Notes: generated from the letters alone by a model not told the origin. Shown: positions 1 through 27,468, counted from the stretch's first letter. The stretch is DNA of 64,000 nucleotides from Prochilodus magdalenae (GCA_024036415.1 JAMWET010001940.1:214501-278500); one strand, 5' to 3'. Translations and numbers: made by a program.

Positions 1-497
1 ATGCTGCACGATATGTTAGTAGCCCACATTACCTGCACATTACCTACAATACCACATTACCTGCCAATTATACCTGCAATTATAGATAGATTATTATAGG
101 AAGACTACAGATGGGTCAGTATTAGAATAATACTATATTGAAACTGCAGCTATAAATAACATCCCATTTGTGCTTATACACCTACTGACACATACATTCG
201 CTAGGTGGACATTTCTCTCCTTTTACACCTCACCAAAATGGACAGGAGTATTGATAGCATAGTGGATAAATACTATTGAACTACTGAGTTTTAGTAGAGG
301 CTTACTTCATGTTATATACAGAACCTTTAAAAAAGAAAAGGTGTTGGAACTGGTGAAAGTGTTAATGACCTGTTATTTTAATTAGCCCTGAAATTCCATT
401 CTGGTGCATCCCTAGACAATGCATAAGGCAAACATGAGCATTAAGTCAAGGTGGACTATAGTACTCACCAAGGTCAATAGAATAACAATGTACTTAC
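1..497. other. cdadc1 intron 2 (partial)
   Basis: After the exon 2 donor at 497 the sequence is AT-rich with no further exon that I can match to CDADC1 on the minus strand. Nothing else recognisable. Confidence 0.5.
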
Positions 498-2897
498 AGA
501 TCTATTATTCTGTCTCTGAGGTTCCTTTTTGGGGAAGAGTTCCATCCAAAGACTCAGCAATGTGAAGAGGTTAACTTTGGACAGTCTCGGTCCAGGACCT
601 GAAAGAGAGAGATGTGTCATGAACCTGTGACTACAGAGATACGTATTCACAGTGGTATTAATAGGAACCAGACATCTGAAGAGTAGGAACCTTTATGTAT
701 TTATTTATTTATTTTTGAAACTTTGTTGTAGTTTTTAGATATGATTCTGAAATACATGTTAAATGCAATTGGCATGGAAAGATACATGCAGGGCACTGTT
801 AGGCAAAATCCCCCCAAAGTACAATCCCAGTTCCCAAAAGGTTGGAATGCTGTGTAAAATTTAAATATACGTAAATAAAGAACAGATTTCAATGATTCGC
901 AAATCTCATAGACCAATATTTTATCCACAATAGAACATATAACACATTTCAGATGCTGAAAGTGAGACGTTTTACCATTTCATGAAAATCATTCATTGAT
1001 GGCAGCAACGCCTCTCAGTTGGGATTGGGAAACAAAAGGCTGGAAAAGTAAGTGGCACTAATAAAGAATCAGCTGGAGAAGCAATCTGCAACAAGTCACA
1101 TGACTGGGTATAAAAGAATATTGGCAAAGTCTTGCAGAAACAAAGGCAGGCAGAGAATCCGTGAAAAACTGCGTCTAAAAATCATCCTCAACAAAAAAAA
1201 ATCTGAAGACTTTGGATATCCCACCATCCACAGTACATTAGCCCATCAAAAGAGACTCTGGTGAAATCCCTGTGCACACAGGACAAGGCCAATACCGGAT
1301 GCTCATGATCTTCGGGCCCTCAGGCGGCAGCCATGATTCTGTACCAGACATCACTGCATGGGCTCCAAGTCTGTAAACAGAGTTCGCCATGCAATCCACA
1401 AATGCAAGTTACAGCTGTATCATGCAGAGAAGCAGCCATATGTCCACAAGATCCAGAAACACTGTCTTCTCTGGGCCAAAGCTCATTTAAAGTGGACTTA
1501 GGCAAAATGGAAAATTGTTGTGTGGTCAGATTAATAAACATTTGAGGGTCTTTATAGAAACCACAGACGCCTTGTTCTTCAGACTCCAGAGGAGAGGGAC
1601 CATCCAGCTTGTGCATCTCTGATGGTATGGTGTTGCATTAGTGCCAATGGCATGGGCAGCTTACACATCTGGAAAGGCACTACCAATGCTGAAGGGTGTA
1701 TAGAGGCTTCATATGCTCCCATCCATCACAACAGCATGGCTGAGTGAGGGTGCAGAACCGGCCTGTCTGCAGTCCAGACCAGAAAACTTTTGGAGCATCA
1801 TGAAACAAAAAATCCAGCAAAGAAGACCCAGGACTGCTGGGCAGCTAGAATCCGCGAATAGGAACGGGACAACATTCCTCTTCCAAAGCTCCAGCAATTG
1901 CTCTCATCGTGTCTCAGACTGCTGTTAGAAGAAGAGGGGATGCTGCACAATGGTAGATATGGCCCTGTCCCAACCTTTTTGAGATGTGTTGCAGCCATCA
2001 GGTTCTAAATGAAGCTAGACAATCAACATCTGATGTCTGCCAATAACTTGAAATATGGGTCTATGAGATTAGCTCATTTCTGTTTTTATTTCCAGTCATT
2101 TATATTTTACCCAGCATTCCAATTTTTTAGAATCGGGATCGTATGTTACCGTCATCTACATTACATATAATGACCTGTGGATTAATCTGTCATTTTGCCA
2201 AGTCTATGAAATGGCTATATTTGCATTGTAGGCAGGGCGGCACCTGGTTCCCATCACCACCACATTACACTAATCCAAATCCGTGAGTGTCTCCAATGAA
2301 AGATTATTTCACTTAACATGTTCTGACTATGGTTCTGGGTTTCCCCTTAAGGCTGAATGTGTTTTAATGTTACTTTCTAAACTGCAAACATGAAGCCGGT
2401 GTCCTCACACCAGTGTGGAAACCTGAACACAGCTCACATACCATATTAGCTGATGATTCAGACGAGCAGAAATAGAAACTGAAACTGATGTGCTGTTCAG
2501 CCTAATGCATATCCATTCATAGCATAGACATATTAACATGTGACCAACATCAGGGAATATTTTCTATTCTGCCTCGTGCTCTAACATACGGTGCATGTGG
2601 CATTTCTACATTCTGCTCGACCACAAGTGAGAAATGACTCAGGTTGCCAAATATGTTGCCCTTGAAGCGGACATGAGATTTAATCCTGTAAGCCACATGC
2701 ATTTATGTGAATGTGATGAAGTTGTAACGTGGATGAAGGCTTAATGGTGTAAGCTCTGTCCTCTCCTGCTCACCCTGAACTCTGCTCTCTGTCTGAGTGC
2801 TGCTCTCCGTCACATCACTGCCCTTCTCGGCGCCGTTCGAGCCCAAACCGTTTTCCTCCACTTCTCTTCTCGGACTCGAGCCGTGTGGAGCTGCCAT
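498..2897 (-). CDS. cdadc1: cdadc1, cytidine/dCMP deaminase domain-containing protein 1 (5' part: exons 1-2)
   Basis: Two coding exons joined by a 2.2-kb intron. Exon 1 is 2897-2774, starts with ATG at 2897 and encodes an N-terminus beginning MAAPHGSSPRREVEENG with a later SSTQTES; it ends CAGG|gtgagc. Exon 2 is 598-498 (cag|GTCC ... TCT|gtaagt) and reads in the same frame into RLSKVNLFTLLSLWMELF, which closely matches the conserved N-terminal block of vertebrate CDADC1, where human has STQTG shortly before it. Visible product is 75 residues. The two deaminase domains lie in exons left of the window, so no catalytic residues can be seen. The vertebrate protein is reported to deaminate cytidine nucleotides (dCTP), acting in pyrimidine nucleotide balance. 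The intron contains a Tc1-like relic (822-2141). Identification rests on exon 2; exon 1 is supported by frame, splice phase and a possible CpG-rich start. Confidence 0.85.
822..2141 (+). mobile_element. Degenerate Tc1/mariner-like DNA transposon in cdadc1 intron 1
   Basis: The left end (822 onward) and the reverse complement of the right end (to 2141) share an imperfect terminal inverted repeat of about 45 bp, including TTGGAATGCTG.GTAAAAT. Both ends sit at TA dinucleotides (820-821 and 2142-2143), the target of Tc1/mariner elements. The interior on the plus strand contains recognisable but broken transposase pieces: a helix-turn-helix region (about 1110-1265), a stretch near 1440-1500 (WAKAHLKVDL-like) and a block near 1790-1960. 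Frames are interrupted by stops and shifts and part of the catalytic core is missing, so it cannot encode a working transposase. Confidence 0.85.
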
Positions 2898-2990
2898 TCA
2901 GTCCCAGTCGCTGATATTGCGCTTGTCATCCGCGAAATTCTGTCCAGGGACATACACTTCTTCTCCACATCACCTTCTTCCGTTTTAGTT

Positions 2991-2998
2991 TGACGTCA
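2991..2998. promoter_or_regulatory. CRE palindrome TGACGTCA upstream of cdadc1
   Basis: A perfect 8-bp CREB/ATF consensus lies about 95 bp upstream of the cdadc1 start codon in sequence with several CpGs. Position and perfect match suggest a promoter element. No transcription start has been shown. Confidence 0.5.
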
Positions 2999-3109
2999 CC
3001 AGCAGGAGGAGTCCCCGGGTGACCTTTACAGTGGGTTGCCAGATACCTCTCTCAGAAATTCCCCTACAGCGATCAGCGCTTGACTTGACATGGTTAAAGA
3101 GCCCATATC

Positions 3110-3350
3110 ACTGAAAACTGAGTTTCCACCTCTTATTCGCAATACAGGAGTCTGAAGTCACGTGTAAACAGTTTTAATGTTTTAACATTTACTAATCCCG
3201 CCCCAGATCATACAGTCATTATATGGAAACTGTGCTACAAACGATTTTAAATATAATGTTTCTATGATGTCACAATAACTAACTCATTTACATATATCCA
3301 CCTATTCAGCATATAGCCCCGCCCACTCACAAGAAACAAATTCTAAGGAC
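3110..3350. repeat. Dispersed fish repeat, also fragmentary at 63085-63130
   Basis: The segment with CCACCTATTCAGC near 3298-3312 is found again in reverse complement near 63110-63125 (GCTGAATAGGTGGATAT). The surrounding text (TTTCCATATAATGACTGTATG in reverse, CCCCGCCC boxes) looks like a high-copy fish repeat, but I cannot name the family. Limits are approximate. Confidence 0.45.
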
Positions 3351-4804
3351 CAATCATAGGCTTCATAGAAGGTTTTGTTTCTACCAGCATTTCGTTCCTT
3401 TTCTCAGCGGTGTGGTAGTAAACATGGCGAGAAGCTCATGGCCGCGGTTTCTTCTTCCTCCTATTTTATATTACACATACATTTGAAGAAAAATCCAGTG
3501 TGGAGAAAGTAAGGAAGTACTTAGTAGTGGCATCTCTGGTGAATTACATCACTCGATAGCTGGCTAGGTTAACCAGCCTATTAACTAGGGTGTGTCCCAG
3601 CTTTGCACTTCATACTAATCCTAACTAGTTTTTGAGTATGTAGTACATAATTCAGTTACGAAAGTCAAAATCCACAGTGCACATTTAGAACATTTGACTG
3701 AGTACAGTAATGGTGGGCACAATTGTCCCACAATGCAAAGGGAAACGGAAAGGGCAGAGCCATAAAGGGAGACAATGATGTGACAGCAGCTGGGAGGTGG
3801 TAAGACCACAAATGCTGTATAAATGTGACATCAACCCAAATCAGTTTGTAACAGCCAGTAAAAATAAATATTCCAGTAAATAAATGTTTGTGTTCTATAA
3901 AAAACCCTCCACTAAAGCAGCCTTCAGAGCCCAGCTCGGTATGATGTAAGCTTCATCACTTCCTGTTAGTCAGAAACGACGCAGTATGTTAATATTTGTG
4001 TGTATCAGTCTGCAGAACTCATACTAGTATTAATACATAGAACACACTGTGTAGTATTACTGTGTAATGCACAACTGAGACGCAGCCCCCACAAATGCAA
4101 GCAGTAAGGTATGTCCTTTTAAAACTAGCTAGCTTCCCTGGACCTTGTAGACAGGCCCACATGTGACAGTGTGTGCACCCACCAGAGACAAACTTGAAAC
4201 TACATAAGCAACTGATCGCCTACTGGTGTCAATGCAAGGTTAAAGGCACTGTAGCAAAAACAGCCTAATTCAGTCTAAGGTATAAAGTAAGGGAGAGTCG
4301 TTGTCATGCACCGTGACTCATAAAACCACATAGGTGAACATCAAGAGCAGAAATAAAACAAATAAGCAGGACAGGGGCCCTTTAAGATTTCCATTTTCAC
4401 TTCCATATAAACAACTAGCCAGGGAAGGTCATGTTATCTCTCAAACTACAGTCTTCAACATTGGGACCCTAACTTGGAGAAGTAAGAAATGAAAAAGTCT
4501 GAAGCAAATAAATTCAGAAATTTTAGTTCTCAAAACTGAATTCACACAACATAAAGTCCATTTATTTTATAGAATGCATCATCAACAATCTTGTCTTTAT
4601 AAGACTGTACGATGTACGAGCTTCTGAACTGCATATAGACGGGTTAAGTAGGCAAACAAATTAGGTACTTCATATTCTGACTGCCCTGAACATGTGAAAT
4701 TCAGACAAAAGCAAGACTAAGAGCAACAGAACCAGAACGAAACGTAATTTCCTGCTGGCCAAAACAGAAATAAGTCCTGATCCCACTTGCTAATAGATTT
4801 ACCT

Positions 4805-5030
4805 TTTACATTTACAGCATTCAGCTGACGCGCCTATCCAGAGCGACTTACAAGGTTAATCATATTACAGGTAGGCCAGTGTAGATTTAAAAGTCTTGCC
4901 CAAAAACTCTTACGGGTGTAGCACAGCGTAGTCACCCAGACCAGGAATCAAAGCCCAATTTCCCACACGGTGTGGCGTTTCAGTGACTGCACAAGTGGTG
5001 TTATCTGTTGTGCCACATCAACCACTAATA
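4805..5030. repeat. Fish interspersed repeat ('gcgacttacaa' family)
   Basis: Begins with CATTCAGCTGACGC and TATCCAGAGCGACTTACAA, the hallmark of a very common teleost interspersed repeat, and runs to a gapped ending near GTTGTGCCACATC. Class not certain (SINE or non-autonomous element). Confidence 0.55.
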
Positions 5031-5458
5031 TCAAAAACCAACTATTTTACATCAGGTTTTCATCTCTTCACAGATTATGAAGGCAACTGAAAAACTAGGT
5101 AACAGCTAACAAAGATGCATAACATACAATGCGGTTACAAGATGCAAAATAAAGGTGCTAAAAACACTTTTACCCAAACTGTAAAGAAAAGCTTTATTTT
5201 CATCATGACATCATACGACACTGTTGCACTTTTAAGTAGATAAATCCTTTCTCAACTGTAATGCAAAACCATACAATATATACACACTCTGCTTCTACAT
5301 ATGAGCAGTCACACATTCACAACAAGGGCATACATTTGTGCGTAAATACAAAATTAATTTGACAGGATGCAAAAATAAAGCCATACAATCAAATCTGGAA
5401 AAGTTCCATGTAACTACTGGAAACTGACAAAAGCCTTTATTGAGTAACTGGAAGCAGC

Positions 5459-5464
5459 TTTATT
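5459..5464 (-). terminator. Candidate poly(A) signal of rcbtb1
   Basis: First AATAAA on the minus strand downstream of the rcbtb1 stop (7429), about 2 kb away; another follows at 5441-5436. If used, the 3' UTR would include the Tc1 relic at 5721-6434. Non-canonical signals nearer the stop are equally possible. Confidence 0.3.
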
Positions 5465-5720
5465 CTGTCAGTCAGCTATCTTTTTTTTTTTTTTTAGTCA
5501 GTCAGCTCTGACTAAATAAATATGTTTTTTCAAAAGGGATTTCTTATTGATATCCTATAGAAGCCATGCATTAGCCCTTTCTGCATCTGCCTAGTAATCT
5601 AGGTGCAGATTAAGTCTAGTATTAAACTTTTTTAGACAATTTTCAGTGGTGAGTCCTCTGTGCCATTTTACAGATGAACTAGTAGTAAGTAAACTAACGA
5701 TGACATACATACACACATAC

Positions 5721-6434
5721 ACTGACATGCCAAAAGGTCATGGGATATTTCCCCAGGGAGCTTCCTCAGGGGACAGCTTGGGAAAGTCCCCACCTGTATA
5801 AGCTGTGAAGTGTTATCTTGAGGGTGAGGCTGAATACTGGCCAGTGTGCTCACGTCAGGGTGATTATCAAAGTTCAAACGAGGCGACATAGTGGGTGCCA
5901 GACAGATGGTACATGGCCTTTCCAAAGTTGTGTGGGCATTTTACATTCCTCGAGCCACAGACTCATGTGTGTACCAGGAATCTGTCACAGAAAGCATTAC
6001 CACCTACAGTGGACGGCACAGCTGCTCCATGACCGTGCCCAATGCCAACAGACAAGTGACTCTGGCAGACATCACATCCACATTTAAAGGAGGAGGTCCC
6101 ACACGAATATGCCACAAGTTAGTGCAGTGTTTTGTAGCTTCCATGGGATACGGGGATGAAGGACATATCAGAGTGCCTCTGTTAACACGACGACACTGGA
6201 GACAGCGCCTCAAGTCCAGAACTGGTTTAAGAAGCATTCTGGAGAGTTCTGGTGATGGAAGTGTGGCCTGACATAAGACCAATCCACCATCATTCTGATA
6301 ATTCACATCACCCTGCCATAAGCACACTGGGCAGGGCTCAACCTCACAAGATAATACCTTCCCAGGTCTCCCCTAAACTCATGCCACTTCATTATCAGTT
6401 TACAAACTGCTATCCAATGACTTTTGGTATGTCA
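5721..6434 (+). mobile_element. Tc1-like transposon relic with matching terminal repeats
   Basis: The left end GACATGCCAAAAGGTCATGG (5724) and right end, ending TGACTTTTGGTATGTC (6433), are inverted copies. Inside, plus-strand frames read a broken Tc1-type transposase: GARQM, VYQESVTESITTYSG, TLADITSTF and VPLLTRRH are recognisable N-terminal and linker motifs, split between two frames. The catalytic DDE part is largely deleted. The right end runs straight into a 100-bp (TA)n tract. Confidence 0.8.
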
Positions 6435-6459
6435 TATATATATATATATATATATATAT

Positions 6460-6535
<76 letters not shown>
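6434..6535. repeat. (TA)n microsatellite
   Basis: About 50 TA units with a single interruption (gata) near 6461, directly next to the end of the Tc1 relic. Confidence 0.97.
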
Positions 6536-6537
<2 letters not shown>

Positions 6538-7428
6538 TAAGAAAAGTGCAATAGTGAACTACCAATCACTTAAACGGCAAAAAAGCAAAGTGTTTTTCTT
6601 CTTCTGGAATAAGTAACTTGGGTATTTAAGACTGGCATGGCTGGAGTTGGATTATGAGCCATTACTGACCAACCAAATGAGGAGGTGGGTTATACCGGTA
6701 TGTGCCAGTATATTTGGGAATATCTGCAATCACACAAAAAGATGAATGCACTGCAACAAACCAAAACCCAGTAATTCACCTCTCTAACTCGGGTAGATGA
6801 AAGAGAGACCAAAGAAACAAAACATTCATAGAGGTTCTTTCAGTGATGCACACCCAAGCTATACAATCCTACTACCTCAGTTACCACCTTAGTGCAAACC
6901 ACACAAGCAGCAGTGTTATTATGTATAAAATGTTTTCAATAATAGATTTTTAACAATTTGGATCTGCTCCATGGTTTAGGTATTGATAAGCAACACTGAC
7001 ACTTTTCTCCCAAGTAGGTGTAACAGATGTACCCTGAAACATGACCCCCAACTGAGACCCCAACTGGAAAAAGACATGAAGTATCAATAATGATAAGGAA
7101 CCCTAAACCTAGATCCACGAACGCATGTTTGTTGAACCTTTCCCAGGGCTTGTATGGGAAATGACCAAAAAGGCTTATAACACTGTAGATGCCTTCATGG
7201 AAATCTGCCTAGATTCCATTGGAATGACTTGAAATCCACTTGGTCCAGGAAAGTCCTGCAAATCCATGAAGCCTTGAGGAATTTAAGTCTCTTGCCTGGA
7301 GGGTTGACCTACTTCAAATAGTAACAGCACCCTCTAGTGGTCTGGATGACTGCCTGCAGCAACAGACGGGCTCTATTGCTATTAAGCCTCTGCATGTGCG
7401 CACATGGTGCTGGCCTGAGGCCACAGTG
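6536..7428 (-). other. Probable rcbtb1 3' UTR / flank
   Basis: No coding signal. It follows the rcbtb1 stop codon on the minus strand and is most simply read as 3' UTR and downstream flank. Extent not determinable from sequence. Confidence 0.4.
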
Positions 7429-20415
<12,987 letters not shown>

Positions 20416-20560
20416 CTAACGAAGACAAGAGGCGTTTGAGACTGTATTACCACCGAGAGGGCGAGTTCAGCGCTGTAAGAAGCAGGTTATCTCTCGTTAT
20501 GCTCCGGGTGGGTGACGGAACCACCGCCACAGAGTTTTGAGCTGCTGAGCTACGTCATCC
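20416..20560 (-). promoter_or_regulatory. Inferred rcbtb1 promoter / non-coding exon 1
   Basis: CpG-containing segment with a donor-like GTTAG|gtaggt at 20416 on the minus strand and a TACGTCA half-CRE near 20550. A short upstream ATG here is followed at once by a stop. The transcription start is inferred, not seen. Confidence 0.4.
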
Positions 20561-21475
20561 TCAGAATAAGATCAGCACACAAAAGAAAAGCCCTCATATG
20601 AACTATAAGACTGAACAATCATCACACAGCACCACGCAGTTCATAGCACAGCCCTAATGATATTTAGATTTACCTGTTAATAACTAGAAATCTAAAACAG
20701 TAGATCCCAAGTAAACTGAGAGCTGGAGTAATTCAGAGATGGAAACAGAGTCATGCAGAGAGGTTTTATATGAACAGCTTCATTAGAGAAACTGACAGAT
20801 TGTTATTTTTTGCTTATGTTTAATTGTATTTGTTAATGTTTAACATTTACACACACAAAATGTTTTTACAACCACAAAAAGTTAAATTAATTAATTAATT
20901 TGAAAAATACAGCAGGGGGAATATGGCCACACACAAGCGACAATAATAACAGTAGAATAAAATAATAGTCATAGTCCTCACTTTAAGGCTGAAAGATGAT
21001 TTGTTTTTCCATAGAGATTTGAAATTTTATATAGGAATTTGAGCTAGTACAATTTTAAAATCGCAGGAGTTGCAGTTATTGTTATAGCCTATATTATCAT
21101 TACCTGCTCTTCTCAACGGTAGACAGCAACAGCATGGAGCTTGTAAACCAACTATAGATGATCTACAGCCATCAGAATAACACACACAAAACCTCTTGCT
21201 AGACTAACAAAGGGCTGGCTCTCAGTGTATTACAGTTTACATCAAGTACTTTGTACAATTACAAATACAAATGTAACACTGTTCATCGCGATTCGGTTAG
21301 AAGTCCCATTTCTCATAATGTTTATCCACACATACTAAAGGAATTCCGTTCAAATGATGCCATTGCCGCCAGCTCACTGAGCTTTTTTAAAAGCTTAATC
21401 CCCATTTTAAAGATGTTTTCTTTGTGTGCTATTTGCTTCACATTATCTTACATGAATCTCTCTGCTATGTATGTA
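20561..21475. other. Intergenic DNA between rcbtb1 and arl11
   Basis: AT-rich sequence with no gene. Short (TTAA)n near 20885-20900. Nothing else recognised. Confidence 0.5.
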
Positions 21476-22260
21476 CAACCTTGTTTCCAAGAGTTGGTGT
21501 GCAAAATAGAAATTACAACAGAATTAAATGATATGCAAATCATTAAACTTTATTTTGAACATGTGACAAAAAATATGTCACATGTTCAATCTGATCAATT
21601 GTATTGATAAAGTTGTATAATGCCAAAAACACTCATAGTGGACTATTTCAACAGGTCACTTACATGACAAGATATTAAATAATAAACCATTATTGGATGG
21701 CCATGATCTTTAAGTCCTCAGCTGGAACTCCATTATAAACAGACTTGAGTCTGTAGTGGAACTTAGTGGATCGGCTTACTGCAAGTTAAAAGTTAAAAGA
21801 AGAAACCATGTAAACAGGATCCTGAACCGTCTTCTCTGGACCCAAACTCATTTAAGATGGACTGAGGTGAAGTGGAAAAGTGTCCAGTGGGAACTGGAAA
21901 TTAGTTTGGAAATCATGGATGCCTGGTCCTCCCGGCTAAAGAGGAGCTAGTTATCAGTGCACTGTTTAAAAGTCAACATCTGTGATAGTTTGGAGATGCG
22001 TAAACACACATGGCATGGGTGACTTATTTGAGGAAGGTCTTGCTTATTTCAGAAGGACAATGTCGAACCACATTCTGCATGTAATACAACAACATAGATC
22101 AGCTGTGGTCCTGTATCAACTAGGAATGGAACACATTTTACTTTCTTAACTACAGAAATTGGTCACCTCATTTCCCAAACACTGAGGATTATGCAACAAA
22201 GTGGTAAACATGCTGGCATCGAATTTAAAATGGAAATATATTTTCAAAAAAATTAAAAAT
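21476..22260 (+). mobile_element. Second copy of the 822-2141 Tc1-like family, deleted and truncated
   Basis: Begins CAACCTTGTTTCCAAGAGTTGG after a TA and carries blocks matching the first copy: the RLLWTQTHLRWTEVKWKSVQ region (21820-21900), GNHGCLVLPAKEE-like text, QDNVEPHSA-like text (22050-22080) and the ending around GTGGTAAACATG (22200). The middle and the right terminal repeat are missing or badly decayed. It stops about 600 bp before arl11. Confidence 0.75.
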
Positions 22261-22868
22261 CTAAATGATTTGTAAAATAGCATGACTACACAATCTGCTG
22301 AATCTCTCAAAGCGAGCAGGAAAGCTATTACAATGTTCCCGGACCTTGCAAGCTCAATCCCCTTACTGAAATGCCTCAATGTCATCTCTAAACAATGCAG
22401 AAACAGCAAGTTACAAAAAACGGATCATAACGAGTTTAAATATTTCACACTTTATCTGCTGATGTATAACTTTGCCTTGCTTTGGATTGGAACAGAGGCA
22501 ACTCTGTTGGTAACACTTGCTACTGATTTCTATATTTCAAACCGTGACACCCATTTTTACTTGAGGCAATAAGTATGTTTTTCCTAAACATGTATCAGAA
22601 GCTTTACAGAATGTTCAGAGGACAAAAGCTCTTTCATCACCGGAGAACACACCTCCATCTGAAAATGTGGATTAACCTGTTTAGCTGGAGGAGGTGGAAG
22701 TACTTAGATGGTGGAGGTATTTAGGGAAACCTGTCACAAACAGGCCAACCCACTGTGGTTAGCAGCAAACCAAAGCACTGGCTTGTTTCTTCTTCTTTTC
22801 TTTTGACAAGGAACGGACTCTAATTTAAAAACGCTATTTGCATGACGACAAGCTAGAGGAAGGATAAA

Positions 22869-23399
22869 ATGGGGCCCATGCTTTCAAAGAAGTTCATCAA
22901 GACTCAGAAGGTGGTTCTGATGGGCCTGGACTCAGCTGGGAAATCCACACTGCTCTACAAGTTTTATCGAGGAGACGTCATGCAAACCTCTCCCACCATA
23001 GGCTTTAACGTGGTGACCTTGGAAGTGAAAAAGAAGACGACGTTTACCCTTTGGGATGTAGGTGGGCAGGGGAGTATGAGAGTCAACTGGAAGTACTACC
23101 TGGAGGACTGCGAGGCTCTGGTGTTCGTGGTGGACGCCAGCGACCGTGCTAGGATTGGGGAGGCCAAGACAGCTCTGAAGAAAGTCCTGAGTGACAACAA
23201 CATGACAGACATTCCTTTGATGGTCCTGGCCAACAAATCAGACCTGCCAGATGTGATGACAATAAGCGAGGTGGCCAAGCAGCTAGATATAGAGAGCTGC
23301 AAGGACAGGGTTTGGGAGATACAAGCATGCAGCGCTTTAAAAGGACTGGGACTTCAGCAAGCTTTTCTGTCTGTGGCCAGACTCATTCAGAAGAACTGA
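22869..23399 (+). CDS. arl11: arl11, ADP-ribosylation factor-like GTPase 11
   Basis: A single open coding exon of 176 aa. It has the full ARF-family G-domain order: Gly2 for N-myristoylation (MGPMLSKK), P-loop GLDSAGKS (19-26), switch-1 threonine in SPTIGFN (Thr43), G3 WDVGGQ (62-67), G4 NKSD (122-125, where NKQD is usual) and G5 CSAL (154-157). The sequence is about as close to ARL14 as to ARL11; the symbol is chosen because human ARL11 lies between RCBTB1 and EBPL in the same relative orientation. Role by family: membrane-bound GTP switch; ARL11 has been linked to macrophage activation and apoptosis. The start has an AAAATGG context; a pyrimidine-rich stretch at 22785-22805 upstream may be the acceptor of a 5' UTR exon. 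Human ARL11 is longer at the C-terminus (196 aa). Confidence 0.9.
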   Translation: MGPMLSKKFIKTQKVVLMGLDSAGKSTLLYKFYRGDVMQTSPTIGFNVVTLEVKKKTTFTLWDVGGQGSMRVNWKYYLEDCEALVFVVDASDRARIGEAKTALKKVLSDNNMTDIPLMVLANKSDLPDVMTISEVAKQLDIESCKDRVWEIQACSALKGLGLQQAFLSVARLIQKN

Positions 23400-25419
23400 G
23401 AGGGATGAGGTTGAAAACAGCTAAGAACTGATACTGAACTATTAATACTAGTATAGGTATTTTAATGGTGTTATATTACAGCACTTAATCCCTTGAACTC
23501 TAAGCCTGTTATTTAGTTATTCAAGGCATAATATTTAGGAACTACTATAAATTATTCAATCAATTCTCTGAAACGCTAAAGTGAGAAACAGAACTGCAGG
23601 CTCATATATGAGCCTTTACTGTAGTGTTAATAGTTTCTTGATGTTTTCTTTTGAGACTAGTTTATTAAATTATTATTATTATGCAAAAACAACTGTAGCA
23701 AAATGGACTTCAGGATACCAGCATTTGATTTAATCAATAGATATCAAGTCAGTGGTTGAAATACTAACGACCTTCCTACCTTGTATTTACATTGTACTGT
23801 ATTGTATTACTTCAGGCTAATGACACTGAGAAATCACTGGATGTGGTACAAACGTATACACAGAGACAGATGAGTGCCAAATACTGCTGTAATGTTTTGT
23901 ATGTAAACAAAAGAAAAATAGGGAAATGTAGAGGGAAGACAGGGACATCTTCAAAGACACCTTGTATACTGACTGAGAGATGGCATCAGAAAGACGGGTT
24001 TCATCAGAGAAAGCTGTATTTAATTAAGTTAATGATGGACTGAAATTCACTGATGTTTGCAAATACTGAGCCCAGAGTTTTATTGTATTACATGACCATC
24101 CTGATAGACTAAGGAAGTGAAGTGTCTCATTACTGGATAACAATGTTGGCCAAACAGAATGTATAAACATGAGAAGTGAGATTGCAAAACTCTGTAACTG
24201 TAAGTTTCCCTTTATTATGCATCTTTTGTATTGTGGGTGTGTCTCTGACATATTCAACCGTATGGGTGTGTCCCCACACTTACTGCTGACTAATAGTTTT
24301 GATGCAATATTAAATGTGTTCACAGTGACTATGGTTTCTAGCGAGTTGCTATTTTAATTCTGTAATCAGTAGCTTGAATTTCGCCAGGTTGAGCTGTAGA
24401 AGCATGGTAAACATCTTTTGCATTATGACGTCGGCATGGAAACTGTGTGAAGAGTATTCCAGACAGACTTTAGCAGCAGTTGTTTTTCTCAGTGTCTGCC
24501 TCCTTGTCAAGACACATTCCACTTGTTTCTGAAACAAATCTCTATATGTGACATATGTGGTATATTTTAATTTATCACAGACGACTATTTTAAAGCATTT
24601 CCGTTTTTAGCACAGAATGCCAGTAACACAAGACAATTAATTCTTTATTCAAAGATACGTATGCTGTAAATACATATAGGTCTTTCTTTTAGAGAGGATC
24701 CTAGTTTACCACAGAGGAACAGGTGGTGATTTCGAACCAGCATATTGATAAGGGGAGTTCAGTGTTCTAAAGTTGAATAAGATAAGTGTTAAAACAGTTT
24801 TAGCGAGATATTTTCTCATGCCTGTCACATATTATTAGGGAATGGTTGTCATTTTAACTTTCTGTTATATAATATGTATATTGGCAAGAACATGGCAATA
24901 CAATATGTGCCATGATAACAGTTCAGAAGTTGTTATTCAAAATATTGTGATATATAGTAAAGTAGGTAATGCAATTTGTACATCTAACTAATATAAAAAC
25001 AAACCATCATATGCCTGAAGGTTGCTAAAGCTAATATTAACAGTGCCCTTGTGCTACTTCTTTGCCTTAGAGTAGAAGAGTCTAATACCTTAGAGTAGAT
25101 TACAACACTGCTATCTAGCGGTTGGAGGTTTAAACATAATGCAAAGTGAACCACTGTCTGCCATCAATTTTGCATGCAATCTATCAATAAAAAATTTATA
25201 CTCTTTTGTTGAGAATTTATACAGTATCAGAAAATGCTGCAAATTACTGTAGTAATGCGATAGTCTAATGCATTGAGATTTTCTTACATGCCTAATTACA
25301 AATGAGTCAACAATTATTCTGCACAGTGAAATGTGTTAAAAGCACCATCTGTGTTTAGGGATTAGGTTGCTGGAATATTCCTTGTACTGTGCAAAATGAA
25401 TCCACCAAGCCTTTTCTAT
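23400..25419. other. Convergent interval between arl11 and ebpl 3' ends
   Basis: Both genes are transcribed toward this 2-kb stretch, so it should hold two 3' UTRs. Plus-strand ATTAAA near 23663 and AATAAA near 25187 are candidate signals for arl11; minus-strand AATAAA at about 24650 for ebpl. No gene seen. Confidence 0.45.

Positions 25420-27468
<2,049 letters not shown>

Larger units (their letters stand above)
2999..5720. other. Intergenic DNA between cdadc1 promoter and rcbtb1 3' end
   Basis: No gene supported. It holds a dispersed-repeat copy (about 3110-3350), a fish interspersed repeat (about 4805-5030) and AT-rich unique sequence. Minus-strand AATAAA signals at 5198-5193, 5441-5436 and 5464-5459 could end the rcbtb1 transcript. 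Confidence 0.5.

Noticed and set aside
22282..22572. 96-codon plus-strand frame before arl11
   Set aside because: No recognisable domain; it starts at the decayed end of a Tc1 relic and is not in frame with arl11.
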